A DNA stretch of 26,129 nucleotides from a virus. The notes under the pieces were generated by a model. It saw only the letters and a list, made by a program, of their open reading frames with translations, was not told where the DNA came from and did not search any database. The translations under genes and the position numbers were made by a program. Positions 1 to 7,784 of this stretch are shown here, one piece after another (the first letter of the stretch is position 1; each line of letters begins with the position of its first letter). Location: positions 1-26,129 of the IMG/VR virus record IMGVR_UViG_3300008108_000460, one strand, 5' to 3'.

Positions 1-444
1 TAATTCAATTTCTATTTCAGTATCAGGATGAAGACATCCTGTTGGAGATAAGGCAATGTATCTCTTAGAAGTTATTCCTTTACGGATAGCTTCTATCTGA
101 TAATCTCTTGGTTCAATTGTTTCCGACCCAGAGTACCATTTAATTGAAGAAAGAAATTTATCCACTTCTGCCGAATCATATGCTATGTTACTGAAATTCT
201 TTAAGAAAGAGTAACCATTTTCTTCGGCATATGATTCAATATAATGAGTCAATCCCTTATGGATTATATTCTTTCTCTTATCAAATAGATGTATCTTACC
301 GTCCCAGGCTCTTCTCTTAAATGCTGGCATGAATTTAGCACCAGGAACGTCAAAAGATAAACGATCATATAACTCTTGTGCTATTCCTGGTTCAGTTTCT
401 ACATGTACCCAAGTTTCATTTAATGATGTAAGTGTAATTTTCAT
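1..444 (-). CDS. uvsW: UvsW-like DNA helicase, N-terminal part, interrupted by an intein
   Basis: Reading down from the ATG at 444, 148 codons are visible before the window ends. UvsW is the T4 superfamily 2 helicase that drives fork regression, branch migration and the switch to recombination-dependent replication. The N-terminal domain (residues about 20-60, including a PAFKRRAWDGKIHLFD stretch) matches the T4 UvsW N-terminal DNA-binding domain. The helicase Q-motif is RDYQIEAI near residue 115. The Walker A loop starts as SPTG (residues 133-136) but continues with Cys137 and CLHPDTEIEIEL instead of SGKS. That is the pattern of an intein N-terminal splice block (Cys, hydrophobic residue, then Asp-Thr). 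The rest of intein and helicase lies outside the window. A TATAAATA late promoter sits just upstream, which fits T4, where uvsW is a late gene. The helicase call is strong; the intein call rests on 12 residues. Confidence 0.88.
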   Translation of the reverse strand, partial: MKITLTSLNETWVHVETEPGIAQELYDRLSFDVPGAKFMPAFKRRAWDGKIHLFDKRKNIIHKGLTHYIESYAEENGYSFLKNFSNIAYDSAEVDKFLSSIKWYSGSETIEPRDYQIEAIRKGITSKRYIALSPTGCLHPDTEIEIEL

Positions 445-460
445 AGTCAGTTGACTATGA

Positions 461-468
461 TATTTATA
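461..468 (-). promoter_or_regulatory. T4-type late promoter of uvsW
   Basis: The minus strand reads TATAAATA, the exact T4 late-promoter -10 consensus, 17 bp upstream of the uvsW ATG. It lies just past the stop codon of the preceding gene. No -35 element is expected for this class. Confidence 0.65.
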
Positions 469-470
469 TA

Positions 471-713
471 CTACTTTTTGTATCCAGAAGAATCGCCAAA
501 AACTCTTACATACAAATAGACAAGCTTCTTGACAAGATATGATACACCTAGCACACCCATTGCTTCGTAAAAGATAGCATCGACTTCTCTCTTAGAGAAT
601 ACAGTATCTTTTCCAGAAACCTTCAAACCAAGTTTCTGTGCTCGTCTTAGTTCGTTTTTAGTTTTCTGCTTGTTGATTGAATTTCTGTTTGAATTTTTCG
701 TATTCTTTGGCAT
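471..713 (-). CDS. Small unknown protein sharing a motif with its upstream neighbour
   Basis: An 80-residue basic protein of unknown function. The first ~20 residues are Asn/Lys-rich and low complexity. They are followed by NELRRAQKLGL, nearly identical to NELRRAQKVGL at the N-terminus of the 402-residue protein encoded just upstream. The coding DNA for this motif is a perfect 20-bp repeat. The start at 713 overlaps the 3' end of the upstream gene by about 56 bp in another frame. Only a weak purine stretch precedes it, so the true start may differ. The C-terminal half (VLGVSYLVKKLVYLYVRVFG) is hydrophobic and could touch a membrane. The gene looks like a short paralogous remnant whose original N-terminus was replaced by recombination. 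Confidence 0.55.
   Translation of the reverse strand: MPKNTKNSNRNSINKQKTKNELRRAQKLGLKVSGKDTVFSKREVDAIFYEAMGVLGVSYLVKKLVYLYVRVFGDSSGYKK
637..656. repeat. 20-bp direct repeat, copy 1
   Basis: TGTGCTCGTCTTAGTTCGTT occurs here and again, identically, at 1820-1839. On the minus strand it encodes NELRRAQ in two neighbouring genes. It is either a trace of duplication or a homology that drives local recombination. Confidence 0.9.
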
Positions 714-1866
714 AATACAAGCTTTTCTTGATTACATTTTCTGCCTCAGGCCAAGGTCTTTTTAATACGTCAAACGCATACATAGCAGCATAATCTGCTT
801 TTTGTAATATATATTTTTCTGCCTGTTCAAATCTACCTTTCAATATTTCTGTGGCATAATCATACGCCAATTCAGGATCTTGTGCAATTGCGTCTTCTCC
901 TTTCGGAAAACGACCTTTTAATACATATCTTGAATATCTATATGCAAGTAGAGAATCTTTTGCGATTCCATCTTCACCTTTTGGAAATGGACCATTCAAT
1001 GTATATCTTGCATAATTGTAAGACATTTCAGGATCTTTTGCAATAGACTCTTCGCCTTTTGGAAACGGTCCGTTCAAGATGTATTTTGAATACTTGTACG
1101 CTATTACTGGATCTTTTGCTAATATGTCTTCTCCAAATTTCGGTACTTTTCTTGTTTGTTTGTATTTGTTTACAACAAACTGCCACACAGAATCTATATT
1201 ATTTTTATCGACATCTATATATTGTTTGTTTTCAAATCGTCTCACAACTTTTGCTACAGTTGAATCAAGTATAACACCTTGTGTTGGTTCGTTGTCGTGA
1301 ATGATACCGTCGCCTGCATTATCAATAACAACTTTCACACCCAAAGTGTTTCTCAATACACTTGTCCATCTTCTTGGATTATCGTCTGCTGCAAAAAATG
1401 ATAGAAACCACCATATACCGCCGGATGTCTGAACTCTTGCATCGTCTTTTGCGTCTCTCAAAATACTTTTGTAATTGTCTTTAAACAGAATCTTTGCGTC
1501 GGCTTCTACGACATCATTTGTAACATTATCCAAAAATACAATATGTTCTTCTTTAGTATCTATTCTTATGATGTTGATAAATGGAGCTTCGTGTTGAAAA
1601 GGAAGTGTTACAGTATTCAAGTAATACTTTGCCGGATAAAAATACACACCAATTGGTGTGTAGTATTCAGATCTTGGATTGATTCCAACCTTAGGGATCT
1701 TGGTCATTGTTACACCATAAAGATCAAGATTTACTCCTTGATCTTCTAAGTTGTGTAAATAAGTTCTGGCTGCAGAATGTCCAAACTCTGCAGCCTTATT
1801 TACAGCCAGTCCAACTTTTTGTGCTCGTCTTAGTTCGTTGATGAAAGATTTGAAGTGTTTTTGCAT
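658..1866 (-). CDS. Unknown 402-residue phage protein with tandem YA..LKGRFPKGE repeats
   Basis: Function unknown. The first residues (MQKHFKSFINE) resemble the leader of T4 capsid-targeted proteins, which end in I-x-E, so packaging into the head is possible. A middle region (about residues 50-215) carries motifs such as VGINPRSEYYTP near the start and GDGIIHDNEPTQ near the end. I have an impression of having seen these in other phage proteins but cannot name the family. The C-terminal half (about 245-395) has five or six tandem repeats of about 25 residues with core LxGxFPKGExxIAKDPxxxYxYA. The last two units have decayed (FEQAE, WPEAE). The repeats look helical, TPR- or Sel1-like, but I do not assign them to either. 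The start at 1866 lies 18 bp beyond the uvsY stop. Confidence 0.75.
   Translation of the reverse strand: MQKHFKSFINELRRAQKVGLAVNKAAEFGHSAARTYLHNLEDQGVNLDLYGVTMTKIPKVGINPRSEYYTPIGVYFYPAKYYLNTVTLPFQHEAPFINIIRIDTKEEHIVFLDNVTNDVVEADAKILFKDNYKSILRDAKDDARVQTSGGIWWFLSFFAADDNPRRWTSVLRNTLGVKVVIDNAGDGIIHDNEPTQGVILDSTVAKVVRRFENKQYIDVDKNNIDSVWQFVVNKYKQTRKVPKFGEDILAKDPVIAYKYSKYILNGPFPKGEESIAKDPEMSYNYARYTLNGPFPKGEDGIAKDSLLAYRYSRYVLKGRFPKGEDAIAQDPELAYDYATEILKGRFEQAEKYILQKADYAAMYAFDVLKRPWPEAENVIKKSLYYAKEYEKFKQKFNQQAEN
1820..1839. repeat. 20-bp direct repeat, copy 2
   Basis: Identical to 637-656. It encodes the N-terminal NELRRAQ of the 402-residue protein on the minus strand. Confidence 0.9.
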
Positions 1867-1884
1867 ATAATTCTAAAGTATTTA

Positions 1885-2313
1885 TTAGAATTCACCTGCA
1901 TCAAACTTCAACATTTGTATAGCATTCTTGATTGAAAACTCACGTTGTTCTATGCCACGCAAGATTTTTTCTAAACAAAATATCTTTTCTTTTTGTGATT
2001 GTATATTGTAATTCAAATCAGACAATTCTTGATCTGCGTCTAGATACATATCAATATCTTGTCTCAAAACTTTAATATCGAAAGGTTTTTCATTATACAC
2101 CTCTTCAGGTGCTTTACCAGAATAATATTCCCACTTATCCTTTTTCAATTCAGCAAATTTCTTATTCATTTTATGAAGAAGAACCTTTTCAGAACGATAG
2201 ATATCCAAGAATCTCATGAGAATGTTTGGAGTTCTAGTCGCTTCTTCACCAAGCTTAAATCTATCAATCTTTAATTCTTGTTCGGCTAAGTCTTGTATTT
2301 CTTTATATTTCAT
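1885..2313 (-). CDS. uvsY: UvsY recombination mediator
   Basis: 142 residues, against 137 in T4. UvsY loads the UvsX recombinase onto ssDNA coated with gp32 during phage recombination and repair. Recognisable shared features are the YYSGKAPEE segment (T4 has YYSGRG), a D-x-D-x-Y-L-x-A-D-x-E-L-like segment near residue 90 (T4 LSADKDV), a helical heptad-rich C-terminal half, and the ending R-E-F-S-I-K-x-A-I-Q..F-x-A-G (T4 RGFAIKHIQDMRAFEAG). Its ATG overlaps the 3' end of the upstream exonuclease gene by 11 bp, so translation is probably coupled. Two genes separate it from uvsW, its usual neighbour in T4. Confidence 0.88.
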   Translation of the reverse strand: MKYKEIQDLAEQELKIDRFKLGEEATRTPNILMRFLDIYRSEKVLLHKMNKKFAELKKDKWEYYSGKAPEEVYNEKPFDIKVLRQDIDMYLDADQELSDLNYNIQSQKEKIFCLEKILRGIEQREFSIKNAIQMLKFDAGEF

Positions 2314-2974
2314 ATTTCAAATTTCCAAGATATTTGTCCATAATGTCTTTCAATGCTGTGTAATAATTAGATCTATTCACTTTAAAAATAATTGGTTGTG
2401 AATCATATGTACACATAAGGATTACAATTTGTTTTATTTTTATACCAGTCATTTCTTCAAACATCAAAGAATACGCTGTTCCTTGTACGAAATAATTTGT
2501 AATCCATTCTTCTTTCTTTTCTTTTCTGGAAGTTTTAAAGTCTATGATAGAAGGAATACCATCAAACTCCGCAATACAATCAGTTCTCCCGGCTAAACCA
2601 AGTGTATCCGAATACAATGAAGCTTCTTGTGTGTATATGTTATCTATTCTATCAAGAGTGTCCTGCATAGAAGAGAACATATATTTAGAATGAATAGTTG
2701 AGTAATCTAAAAATTTCGGATCATTATCTAAATATTTTTCAATAACATAATGAAGATTTTCGCCCAATGCGCAGGCATATTCAGAGATTTGTTTTGCATT
2801 TTCTTCACCAATAGATTTCTTCCAAGATTCTATAGATTCTTTAGAACATTGACCCAAGAGCGTCGTAATAGAAGGGTAGAATTTACCTTGTGGGGTAACA
2901 TAATACCTACGATTATTGATCTCTTGGGCCTCTAATCTAGGGAGATTAATCGTATTGTGTTTGAATGTTTTCAC
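2303..2974 (-). CDS. PD-(D/E)XK exonuclease, RecB/MGME1-like
   Basis: 223 residues. The core of the PD-(D/E)XK superfamily is visible: GLAGRTDCIAEFDG (catalytic Asp near 134) followed by PSIIDFKTSRK (Asp-x-Lys near 147-149). A C-terminal helix begins with a YFVQGTAYSLM segment (Gln-x-x-x-Tyr), typical of RecB-family and MGME1-like exonucleases. An early SITTLLG motif and a GENLHYVIEKYL helix, with its His, also match that family. It probably trims single-stranded ends during recombination or repair, which suits its position between phoH and uvsY. No T4 gene symbol applies. Confidence 0.8.
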   Translation of the reverse strand: MKTFKHNTINLPRLEAQEINNRRYYVTPQGKFYPSITTLLGQCSKESIESWKKSIGEENAKQISEYACALGENLHYVIEKYLDNDPKFLDYSTIHSKYMFSSMQDTLDRIDNIYTQEASLYSDTLGLAGRTDCIAEFDGIPSIIDFKTSRKEKKEEWITNYFVQGTAYSLMFEEMTGIKIKQIVILMCTYDSQPIIFKVNRSNYYTALKDIMDKYLGNLKYEI

Positions 2975-2994
2975 TTATATATTATATATTATTT

Positions 2995-3732
2995 TTATTC
3001 AGATAACAACTCATCCTCAACCTGAGATTTTGCGATGATAAATGATTTAACTATTCCTGAACGAACGATATCTTCTATACCAAATTCAATGATATCAAAT
3101 TCAGGCATCTTTTCAATAATCTTCATGAAATGCGGTAGACCTGAAATATCCCACTTAGATTTAATAAGATCGTTTTGTAACCAATCTCCACAAAAGAAAA
3201 TCTTAGTGTTCTTACCAACACGTGTTATAACTGTTTCTAATTCCTGTGCCGAACAATTTTGGAACTCATCTAGAATAATGAACGTATCATTAATTGTTGT
3301 TCCACGTAAGAAAGAAGTAGAACAAAATTCAACAATTCCTTTTGTTTTTAAGATTTCAAATGCATCTCCTCTACCAAATAATTCTGCGAAGATACCACGA
3401 TAAGGATCTTCATATACAGCCATCTTTTCTTTCAGAGTTCCTGGCAAAAATCCAACGTCTCTTGATGAAACAGTTGATCGAATAATCATTATTTTTGTTG
3501 GATGGTCGTTAGCAGTTCTATCTCTCTTTATTAATTCTGAGAGAGCCAAATACAATGATATATAAGTTTTACCAGTTCCCGCCGAACCACAAAGAACAAG
3601 ATTATAACCTTCTCCAAAAGCATCAAAGACATCTTGCTGAGCTTCTGTAATAGGTTGTATCTTTTTCAAAGAAAATGAATTATCTATTGTTGGTTCCAAA
3701 TTATTTTTGGAGTTTCTTGGTTTTCTTGACAT
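2995..3732 (-). CDS. phoH: PhoH-like ATPase
   Basis: 245 residues. Walker A is GSAGTGKT (residues 49-56). Walker B is IILDEFQN (about 152-159), the PhoH form of the motif (usually DEAQN). PITEAQQDVFDAF before Walker A matches the PhoH N-terminal Q-like motif, and RSTVSSRDVGFLPG is the family signature between the Walker motifs. PhoH proteins are ATPases/helicase-like enzymes of RNA or phosphate-stress biology, and their role in phages is unsettled. AAAGGA lies at good spacing before the ATG. The first 25 residues are a basic extension. Confidence 0.87.
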   Translation of the reverse strand: MSRKPRNSKNNLEPTIDNSFSLKKIQPITEAQQDVFDAFGEGYNLVLCGSAGTGKTYISLYLALSELIKRDRTANDHPTKIMIIRSTVSSRDVGFLPGTLKEKMAVYEDPYRGIFAELFGRGDAFEILKTKGIVEFCSTSFLRGTTINDTFIILDEFQNCSAQELETVITRVGKNTKIFFCGDWLQNDLIKSKWDISGLPHFMKIIEKMPEFDIIEFGIEDIVRSGIVKSFIIAKSQVEDELLSE

Positions 3733-3775
3733 TTGTATCCTTTCATCATAACCAAGATATCACAAGTTAAACAAG

Positions 3776-4051
3776 TTAAACTTCTCGTACAATTGATCTG
3801 GATCTCTCTACATTGCCTCTTGGGTGTGCTTCTTTAATTCTACCCAATACATATTTCTGAAAATCTGCAGGTGCTTTTGTGACTCCTAATCTTACAGGAT
3901 CACCTATACCTGGAGCCGTAACAGATTTCTTAACAGATAAGGATAGACATGAAGGACATGGTTGAGTTGTTGGTAGATCACAGTCATCCATTTTAACATT
4001 CTTCTCGAAAGAGTATTTACACTCATCACAATGATAATCATACATTGGCAT
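3776..4051 (-). CDS. FmdB-like zinc-ribbon protein
   Basis: 91 residues. It starts MPMYDYHCDECKYSFE and has a second knuckle CPSC near residue 33, so a C-x2-C...C-x2-C zinc ribbon fills the N-terminal half. This is the FmdB/CxxC-type putative regulatory protein family. The C-terminal half (APGIGDPVRLGVTKAPADFQ) is not zinc binding and looks extended. The start is supported by GAGG upstream and a perfect TATAAATA late promoter at 4072-4079. DNA or RNA binding is likely but not shown. Confidence 0.75.
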   Translation of the reverse strand: MPMYDYHCDECKYSFEKNVKMDDCDLPTTQPCPSCLSLSVKKSVTAPGIGDPVRLGVTKAPADFQKYVLGRIKEAHPRGNVERSRSIVREV

Positions 4052-4071
4052 ATAATCAATAACCTCATGTG

Positions 4072-4079
4072 TATTTATA
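4072..4079 (-). promoter_or_regulatory. T4-type late promoter
   Basis: TATAAATA on the minus strand, 20 bp before the FmdB-like ATG. It overlaps the T-tract of the terminator that closes the upstream gene, so transcription stop and late restart are packed into about 40 bp. Confidence 0.65.
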
Positions 4080-4080
4080 A

Positions 4081-4106
4081 AAATTGGAGGTCCTACTAGG
4101 ACCTCT
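4081..4106 (-). terminator. Rho-independent terminator after the CobS-like gene
   Basis: On the minus strand a GAGGTCC stem (4100-4106 with 4088-4094, extendable by one A-T pair) closes a small loop and is followed by CAATTTTT. Confidence 0.8.
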
Positions 4107-4129
4107 TAATTGTTTAAGAATTTATATTT

Positions 4130-5302
4130 TTAAAATAGAATATCCTCATCATCGAAGTTTGATGCTTTATTTGAATTTTGTGTTTCAGCTTCGATAGTAA
4201 TAGATTCATCGATTTTTTGATATAATGAATAGAAAGATTTTTTAGTATCAGAATCAAATCTTGAAGTACAATACTTAATAGATTTCATTCTAGTTCCACC
4301 TACGATAGCAAAGAATCTGATAATATGAATCAATCTTCTAGTTGTAATAATATCATCAATTCCTCCGACATCAAATGTATCACGAATAGTTTTTGCCCAT
4401 TCAACCAATTTATTCGCAAACTCAACACTGTCATTCGTTTTACAATTCAACGAATCAAGAATATTAGTTAGAATCTTGATTTCGATTTCTTTTGATGGAT
4501 ATTCATGTTCTACGTTCATAGCAAATCTATCGAGCAGAGCTTCGTTCAAAGTATTTGATCCGATATAACGTCCATCATCAGATGCCTTTCCTTTTGTATT
4601 TGCTGTTGCAATAATATTGAAACCTTGAACTGGATGAATAATAGTATTGGTCTTCTTTATATAAATTGGATTACCTTCAAGAATAGGTTGAAGACACATA
4701 ATTTTATGCGTCCCCAAATTAATTTCATCTAATAAAAGAATAGCGCCATGATTCATTGCTTCTACAACAGGACCATCTTGCCACACAGTTTCTCCATTAA
4801 CTAGACGATAACCTCCAATCAGATCATCTTCATCAGTAGATTCTGTAATATTAACACGAAATAATGGTTTTTTAGTTTGAGCACAAACTTCATATACCAT
4901 CTTAGTCTTACCATTACCAGATTCTCCAGAAATATAAATTGGAAAGAATGCTTTAGAAGAAACAATTTTTTTAACTAGAGAAAAATCACCGAATGCTACG
5001 AACTCAGGATCTTTAATTGGAATTAAATTGATGTCATGGATGTGTTCTACCTTTTTTTCTGATACGAGTGGTTTCTGTTTATCAGGAGAAGGTGGTCTCT
5101 TTAATTCAATGACACCAGAAGAATCGGATTGTACATTCGAATCAATTTTATATACTCCTCGCCTAATCTTATTAGAATCGGTAGTCATGAATTCTGTAAA
5201 TTGTTTTTTTAAAGAATACTTATCTGCTACGATAGTTAATTCCGGTCTAGTGAATGTAGTTTGTCCTGGATACTCATTTCTAATAGCTTCAATAAAGTTC
5301 AT
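4130..5302 (-). CDS. CobS/MoxR-like AAA+ ATPase
   Basis: 390 residues. A CobS-type N-terminal region (YPGQTTFTRPELTIVADKY) precedes a Pro/Lys-rich linker (65-90) and a AAA+ domain. Walker A is GESGNGKT (126-133) and Walker B is ILLLDEINLG (about 188-197). Between them is DEDDLIGGYRL, the MoxR/CobS-type segment, and after them a sensor-1 IIATANTKG. Phage proteins of this type are often labelled CobS, but no CobN-like chelatase subunit is present, so cobalamin synthesis is unlikely. It is divergently transcribed from a VWA/metallopeptidase-like gene. MoxR-type ATPases typically pair with VWA proteins as remodelling chaperones, so the two probably act together. AAGGAG and a sigma70-type promoter precede the ATG. 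Confidence 0.85.
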   Translation of the reverse strand: MNFIEAIRNEYPGQTTFTRPELTIVADKYSLKKQFTEFMTTDSNKIRRGVYKIDSNVQSDSSGVIELKRPPSPDKQKPLVSEKKVEHIHDINLIPIKDPEFVAFGDFSLVKKIVSSKAFFPIYISGESGNGKTKMVYEVCAQTKKPLFRVNITESTDEDDLIGGYRLVNGETVWQDGPVVEAMNHGAILLLDEINLGTHKIMCLQPILEGNPIYIKKTNTIIHPVQGFNIIATANTKGKASDDGRYIGSNTLNEALLDRFAMNVEHEYPSKEIEIKILTNILDSLNCKTNDSVEFANKLVEWAKTIRDTFDVGGIDDIITTRRLIHIIRFFAIVGGTRMKSIKYCTSRFDSDTKKSFYSLYQKIDESITIEAETQNSNKASNFDDEDILF

Positions 5303-5329
5303 ATATCTCCTTAAAATCCGTACATACTC

Positions 5330-5358
5330 ATTATAGCGTTTCCATTCAAATAAAGCAA
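5330..5358 (-). promoter_or_regulatory. Sigma70-type early promoter for the CobS-like gene
   Basis: On the minus strand, TTGCTT (5353-5358), a 17-bp spacer and TATAAT (5330-5335). The -10 ends 27 bp before the ATG, leaving room for AAGGAG. Confidence 0.75.
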
Positions 5359-5394
5359 CTCTACAAAATTAAAATATTTTAATTTTTGATGAGC

Positions 5395-5423
5395 TTGACT
5401 TTACCCGTCGGATACGGTATACT
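5395..5423 (+). promoter_or_regulatory. Sigma70-type early promoter P1
   Basis: TTGACT (5395-5400), a 17-bp spacer and TATACT (5418-5423). The predicted start site is about 5430, exactly on an ATG. Confidence 0.78.
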
Positions 5424-5429
5424 TAATGT

Positions 5430-5489
5430 ATGGAATCTGAGCTGAAGATCTCAAATTTATATTTCCTATTTGACATTCATCATGAATAA
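5430..5489 (+). CDS. Possible leaderless 19-residue peptide
   Basis: The ATG lies six bases after the -10 of promoter P1, so the transcript would begin at or next to the start codon. The frame gives MESELKISNLYFLFDIHHE and then TAA. It spans the -35 of the second promoter. It may be a true leader peptide for the VWA gene or a chance ORF. The argument for it is that other genes here have the same -10-to-ATG spacing. Confidence 0.3.
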   Translation: MESELKISNLYFLFDIHHE

Positions 5490-5497
5490 GGTATAAT
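5470..5497 (+). promoter_or_regulatory. Sigma70-type early promoter P2
   Basis: TTGACA (5470-5475), a 16-bp spacer and TATAAT (5492-5497). The VWA gene ATG is seven bases further on, so a transcript from P2 would be leaderless. Confidence 0.75.
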
Positions 5498-5504
5498 ATT
5501 AAAT

Positions 5505-7784
5505 ATGATTACAACTGTACAAGACAATGTAGCAAAATTAATGTCTATGGAAGATATAACAGTTATCCAGAAATCTGTGTCTACTGCATACTTCGATACT
5601 AAAAATAGAATATTGGTTATTCCAACATGGAACAATCTAACAGATATTGTTATAGAATCTCTTATTGGACATGAGATTGGTCATGCTCTATACACCGATT
5701 CAGATGCATATGTTAATGCTTGTAAACTTCGAGAACCTAATGAAGTGTTTCGTGATTATCTCAATATTATTGAAGATGCAAGAATTGAATCATTAGTTAA
5801 ACAAAAATATCCTGGTATGAAAAAGATCTTCTATTATGGATATAAACATATTATCGACAATAAGATTATTGAGATCGACGATGTAGAGGATCTTCCGATC
5901 ATCGATCGATTGAATGTGTATTTTAAATTTAATGGAATTATCCCATTAACGCTGTCAAAACGAGAAAATCTTTTCATTGAAAAGATTCAAGCAATTGATA
6001 ACTTTAAACAAGTTATAGATATTGCAATTGAATTATTTGATTCGGAAAAACATGAATCATTTGATGAACAACCATCTACTCGTCAGATCTTCTTCGAAAA
6101 CGAATCAGATACAAACGATACTAAGGAAAACCCAGAGAAGATTAACACAGAAACTGATTTCGATGGAATTCATAATAACTCAGAAAAACCAGAAAAACCT
6201 GATAACGGTGATTCCGGAAATAATGAAGAACAAGAATCAGTAAAAAAAGAGGAATCAGAATCCGATTCCAAAACGAAAAAAGAAACTAGTAATAAAATTG
6301 GTGGTTCGACTGGTTCTAAATCACAAGACGATAATGAACCGTCTAGATCTAAGACAAATAGAGATTTGGCTGAATCACTATCAAAATTAGTTGATACCAG
6401 TTCAATGTTACAGTATGTTGACATACCATCTCCAAATTTAAATAATATCATTTATCCATTTGAATCAATTAAAGTGGATTTTGAAAAATTTAATTTGCCG
6501 GATCTTTCAGCGGAAGATGATGATTTTGATTTAGATCGAAATAATCCGATCAAGAATTTTAATAAGAATCATAAAGCAAATATCTCATTACATAAACAAT
6601 TATTTGAAATGAGAAAAAAAGCTTTTCAATACAATAAGACTTTAACATTTAAGACTGGAAAATTAGATACAAACAAATTATATTCATACAAATATAATAA
6701 TGAGATTTTTAAGACTTCAGAAATCATTCCAAATGGAAAGAATAATGGATTAATTTTTATTATGGATCTATCTGGTTCTATGTATTCATATCTTTCAGGA
6801 GCTAAAGAAAAGGCTTTTGAATTGATATTATTCTGTAAACAATCAAATATTCCATTTGTTTTATATGGGTTTGTTGATACATTCAGAAATTCCGAAAATC
6901 CTATATATGGACGTAATAAACCCGCTCTTTTCGATCATTATGTTGGAAAAAATGAACATAGTTTAGGAATACATCCTAATTTTAAGTTGTATGAATTGTT
7001 AAGTTCTAGAATGAATTCATCAGATTTTAAAAAGATGTCTTCAATCTTTCTTAATTATATAGGGAAGTTGTCTGGACAACTTTCAATTGATCCAGCATCA
7101 ATTTCTGGTAAAACAATCACAAATATTGGAAATTATTCTTTAGGAGGAACACCATTAACAGAAACCCATTTATGTTTAGATTCACTGGTAAATAAATTTA
7201 GGAATGACACTCGCACACAAATTGTAAATGTGGTATATTTTACGGATGGCCAAGGAACAGAAACAAACTACATTAACAAAAATGGATCTTATAATAGGTT
7301 CAATTACTACAGTAGACCGAAAATCGTAATCCATGATCCAAAGACGAAGAAGAATTATGATTCTTCTCAAGAATCGATTCGCAATAGTCCATCTACTATT
7401 CTTAAGATAATTAAGCAGAGGATGACTGATGTTAATGTCATTAACTTTTTGATAACGAGTGATATTCTATGTGGTGTTTCAGCTGATTATTTTGATAAAT
7501 TAATGACAGATAATGGATATACTGAAAAATATATAAACATGACTTGGGAAAAGAAGCGGGAAGCGGAGATGGTTTTGAGATCTAAATATATTGTTATAGA
7601 AGATTCTAAAAGAGATTCATTTGATAATACATTCTTGTGTTCTGTTAATATGTTTAGAAAAAAGAAACAGCCTAAAATGGTAGATAAATCTATACAAGAA
7701 ACTATCGATACCTTCGTATTTTCTTCTAACTCTAAAAAGCAAATTAATACGATGATCTCAAAATTTATTGATTTGATTGTTTAA
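5505..7784 (+). CDS. VWA-domain protein with HExxH metallopeptidase-like N-terminus (CobT-like)
   Basis: 759 residues in three parts. Residues about 40-100 hold LIGHEIGHALYTD (HExxH, 56-60) and NIIEDARIE (Glu near 90), the zinc-site pattern of the CobT/VWA peptidase-like family. Residues about 185-300 are a charged, Ser/Glu/Lys-rich linker, probably disordered. The C-terminal half has a von Willebrand A domain: MIDAS DLSGS in FIMDLSGSM, a GGTPLTE threonine motif and a YFTDGQG aspartate. It is divergently paired with the CobS/MoxR-like ATPase, implying an ATPase plus VWA adaptor machine, as in other MoxR-VWA systems. The target is unknown. Two early promoters lie upstream, and only a distant AAGG could serve as ribosome-binding site. 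Confidence 0.83.
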   Translation: MITTVQDNVAKLMSMEDITVIQKSVSTAYFDTKNRILVIPTWNNLTDIVIESLIGHEIGHALYTDSDAYVNACKLREPNEVFRDYLNIIEDARIESLVKQKYPGMKKIFYYGYKHIIDNKIIEIDDVEDLPIIDRLNVYFKFNGIIPLTLSKRENLFIEKIQAIDNFKQVIDIAIELFDSEKHESFDEQPSTRQIFFENESDTNDTKENPEKINTETDFDGIHNNSEKPEKPDNGDSGNNEEQESVKKEESESDSKTKKETSNKIGGSTGSKSQDDNEPSRSKTNRDLAESLSKLVDTSSMLQYVDIPSPNLNNIIYPFESIKVDFEKFNLPDLSAEDDDFDLDRNNPIKNFNKNHKANISLHKQLFEMRKKAFQYNKTLTFKTGKLDTNKLYSYKYNNEIFKTSEIIPNGKNNGLIFIMDLSGSMYSYLSGAKEKAFELILFCKQSNIPFVLYGFVDTFRNSENPIYGRNKPALFDHYVGKNEHSLGIHPNFKLYELLSSRMNSSDFKKMSSIFLNYIGKLSGQLSIDPASISGKTITNIGNYSLGGTPLTETHLCLDSLVNKFRNDTRTQIVNVVYFTDGQGTETNYINKNGSYNRFNYYSRPKIVIHDPKTKKNYDSSQESIRNSPSTILKIIKQRMTDVNVINFLITSDILCGVSADYFDKLMTDNGYTEKYINMTWEKKREAEMVLRSKYIVIEDSKRDSFDNTFLCSVNMFRKKKQPKMVDKSIQETIDTFVFSSNSKKQINTMISKFIDLIV

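Noticed and set aside
1059-1749. Plus-strand ORFs of 68-73 codons opposite the 402-residue gene
   Set aside because: They lie fully inside a well-supported minus-strand gene, have no ribosome-binding sites and give cysteine/leucine-rich products typical of antisense reading.
3763-3782. Short direct repeat of AAGTTAAAC at the FmdB-like stop codon
   Set aside because: Two 9-bp units in AT-rich DNA with no associated feature; likely chance.
6170-6451. 93-codon minus-strand ORF in the VWA gene
   Set aside because: It is the antisense of the Ser/Glu-rich linker; its low-complexity sequence comes from the codons of that linker.
4130-7784. Cobalt chelatase (CobS/CobT) for cobalamin synthesis
   Set aside because: No CobN or other cobalamin gene is present, and phage homologues of both are better explained as a MoxR-VWA pair.
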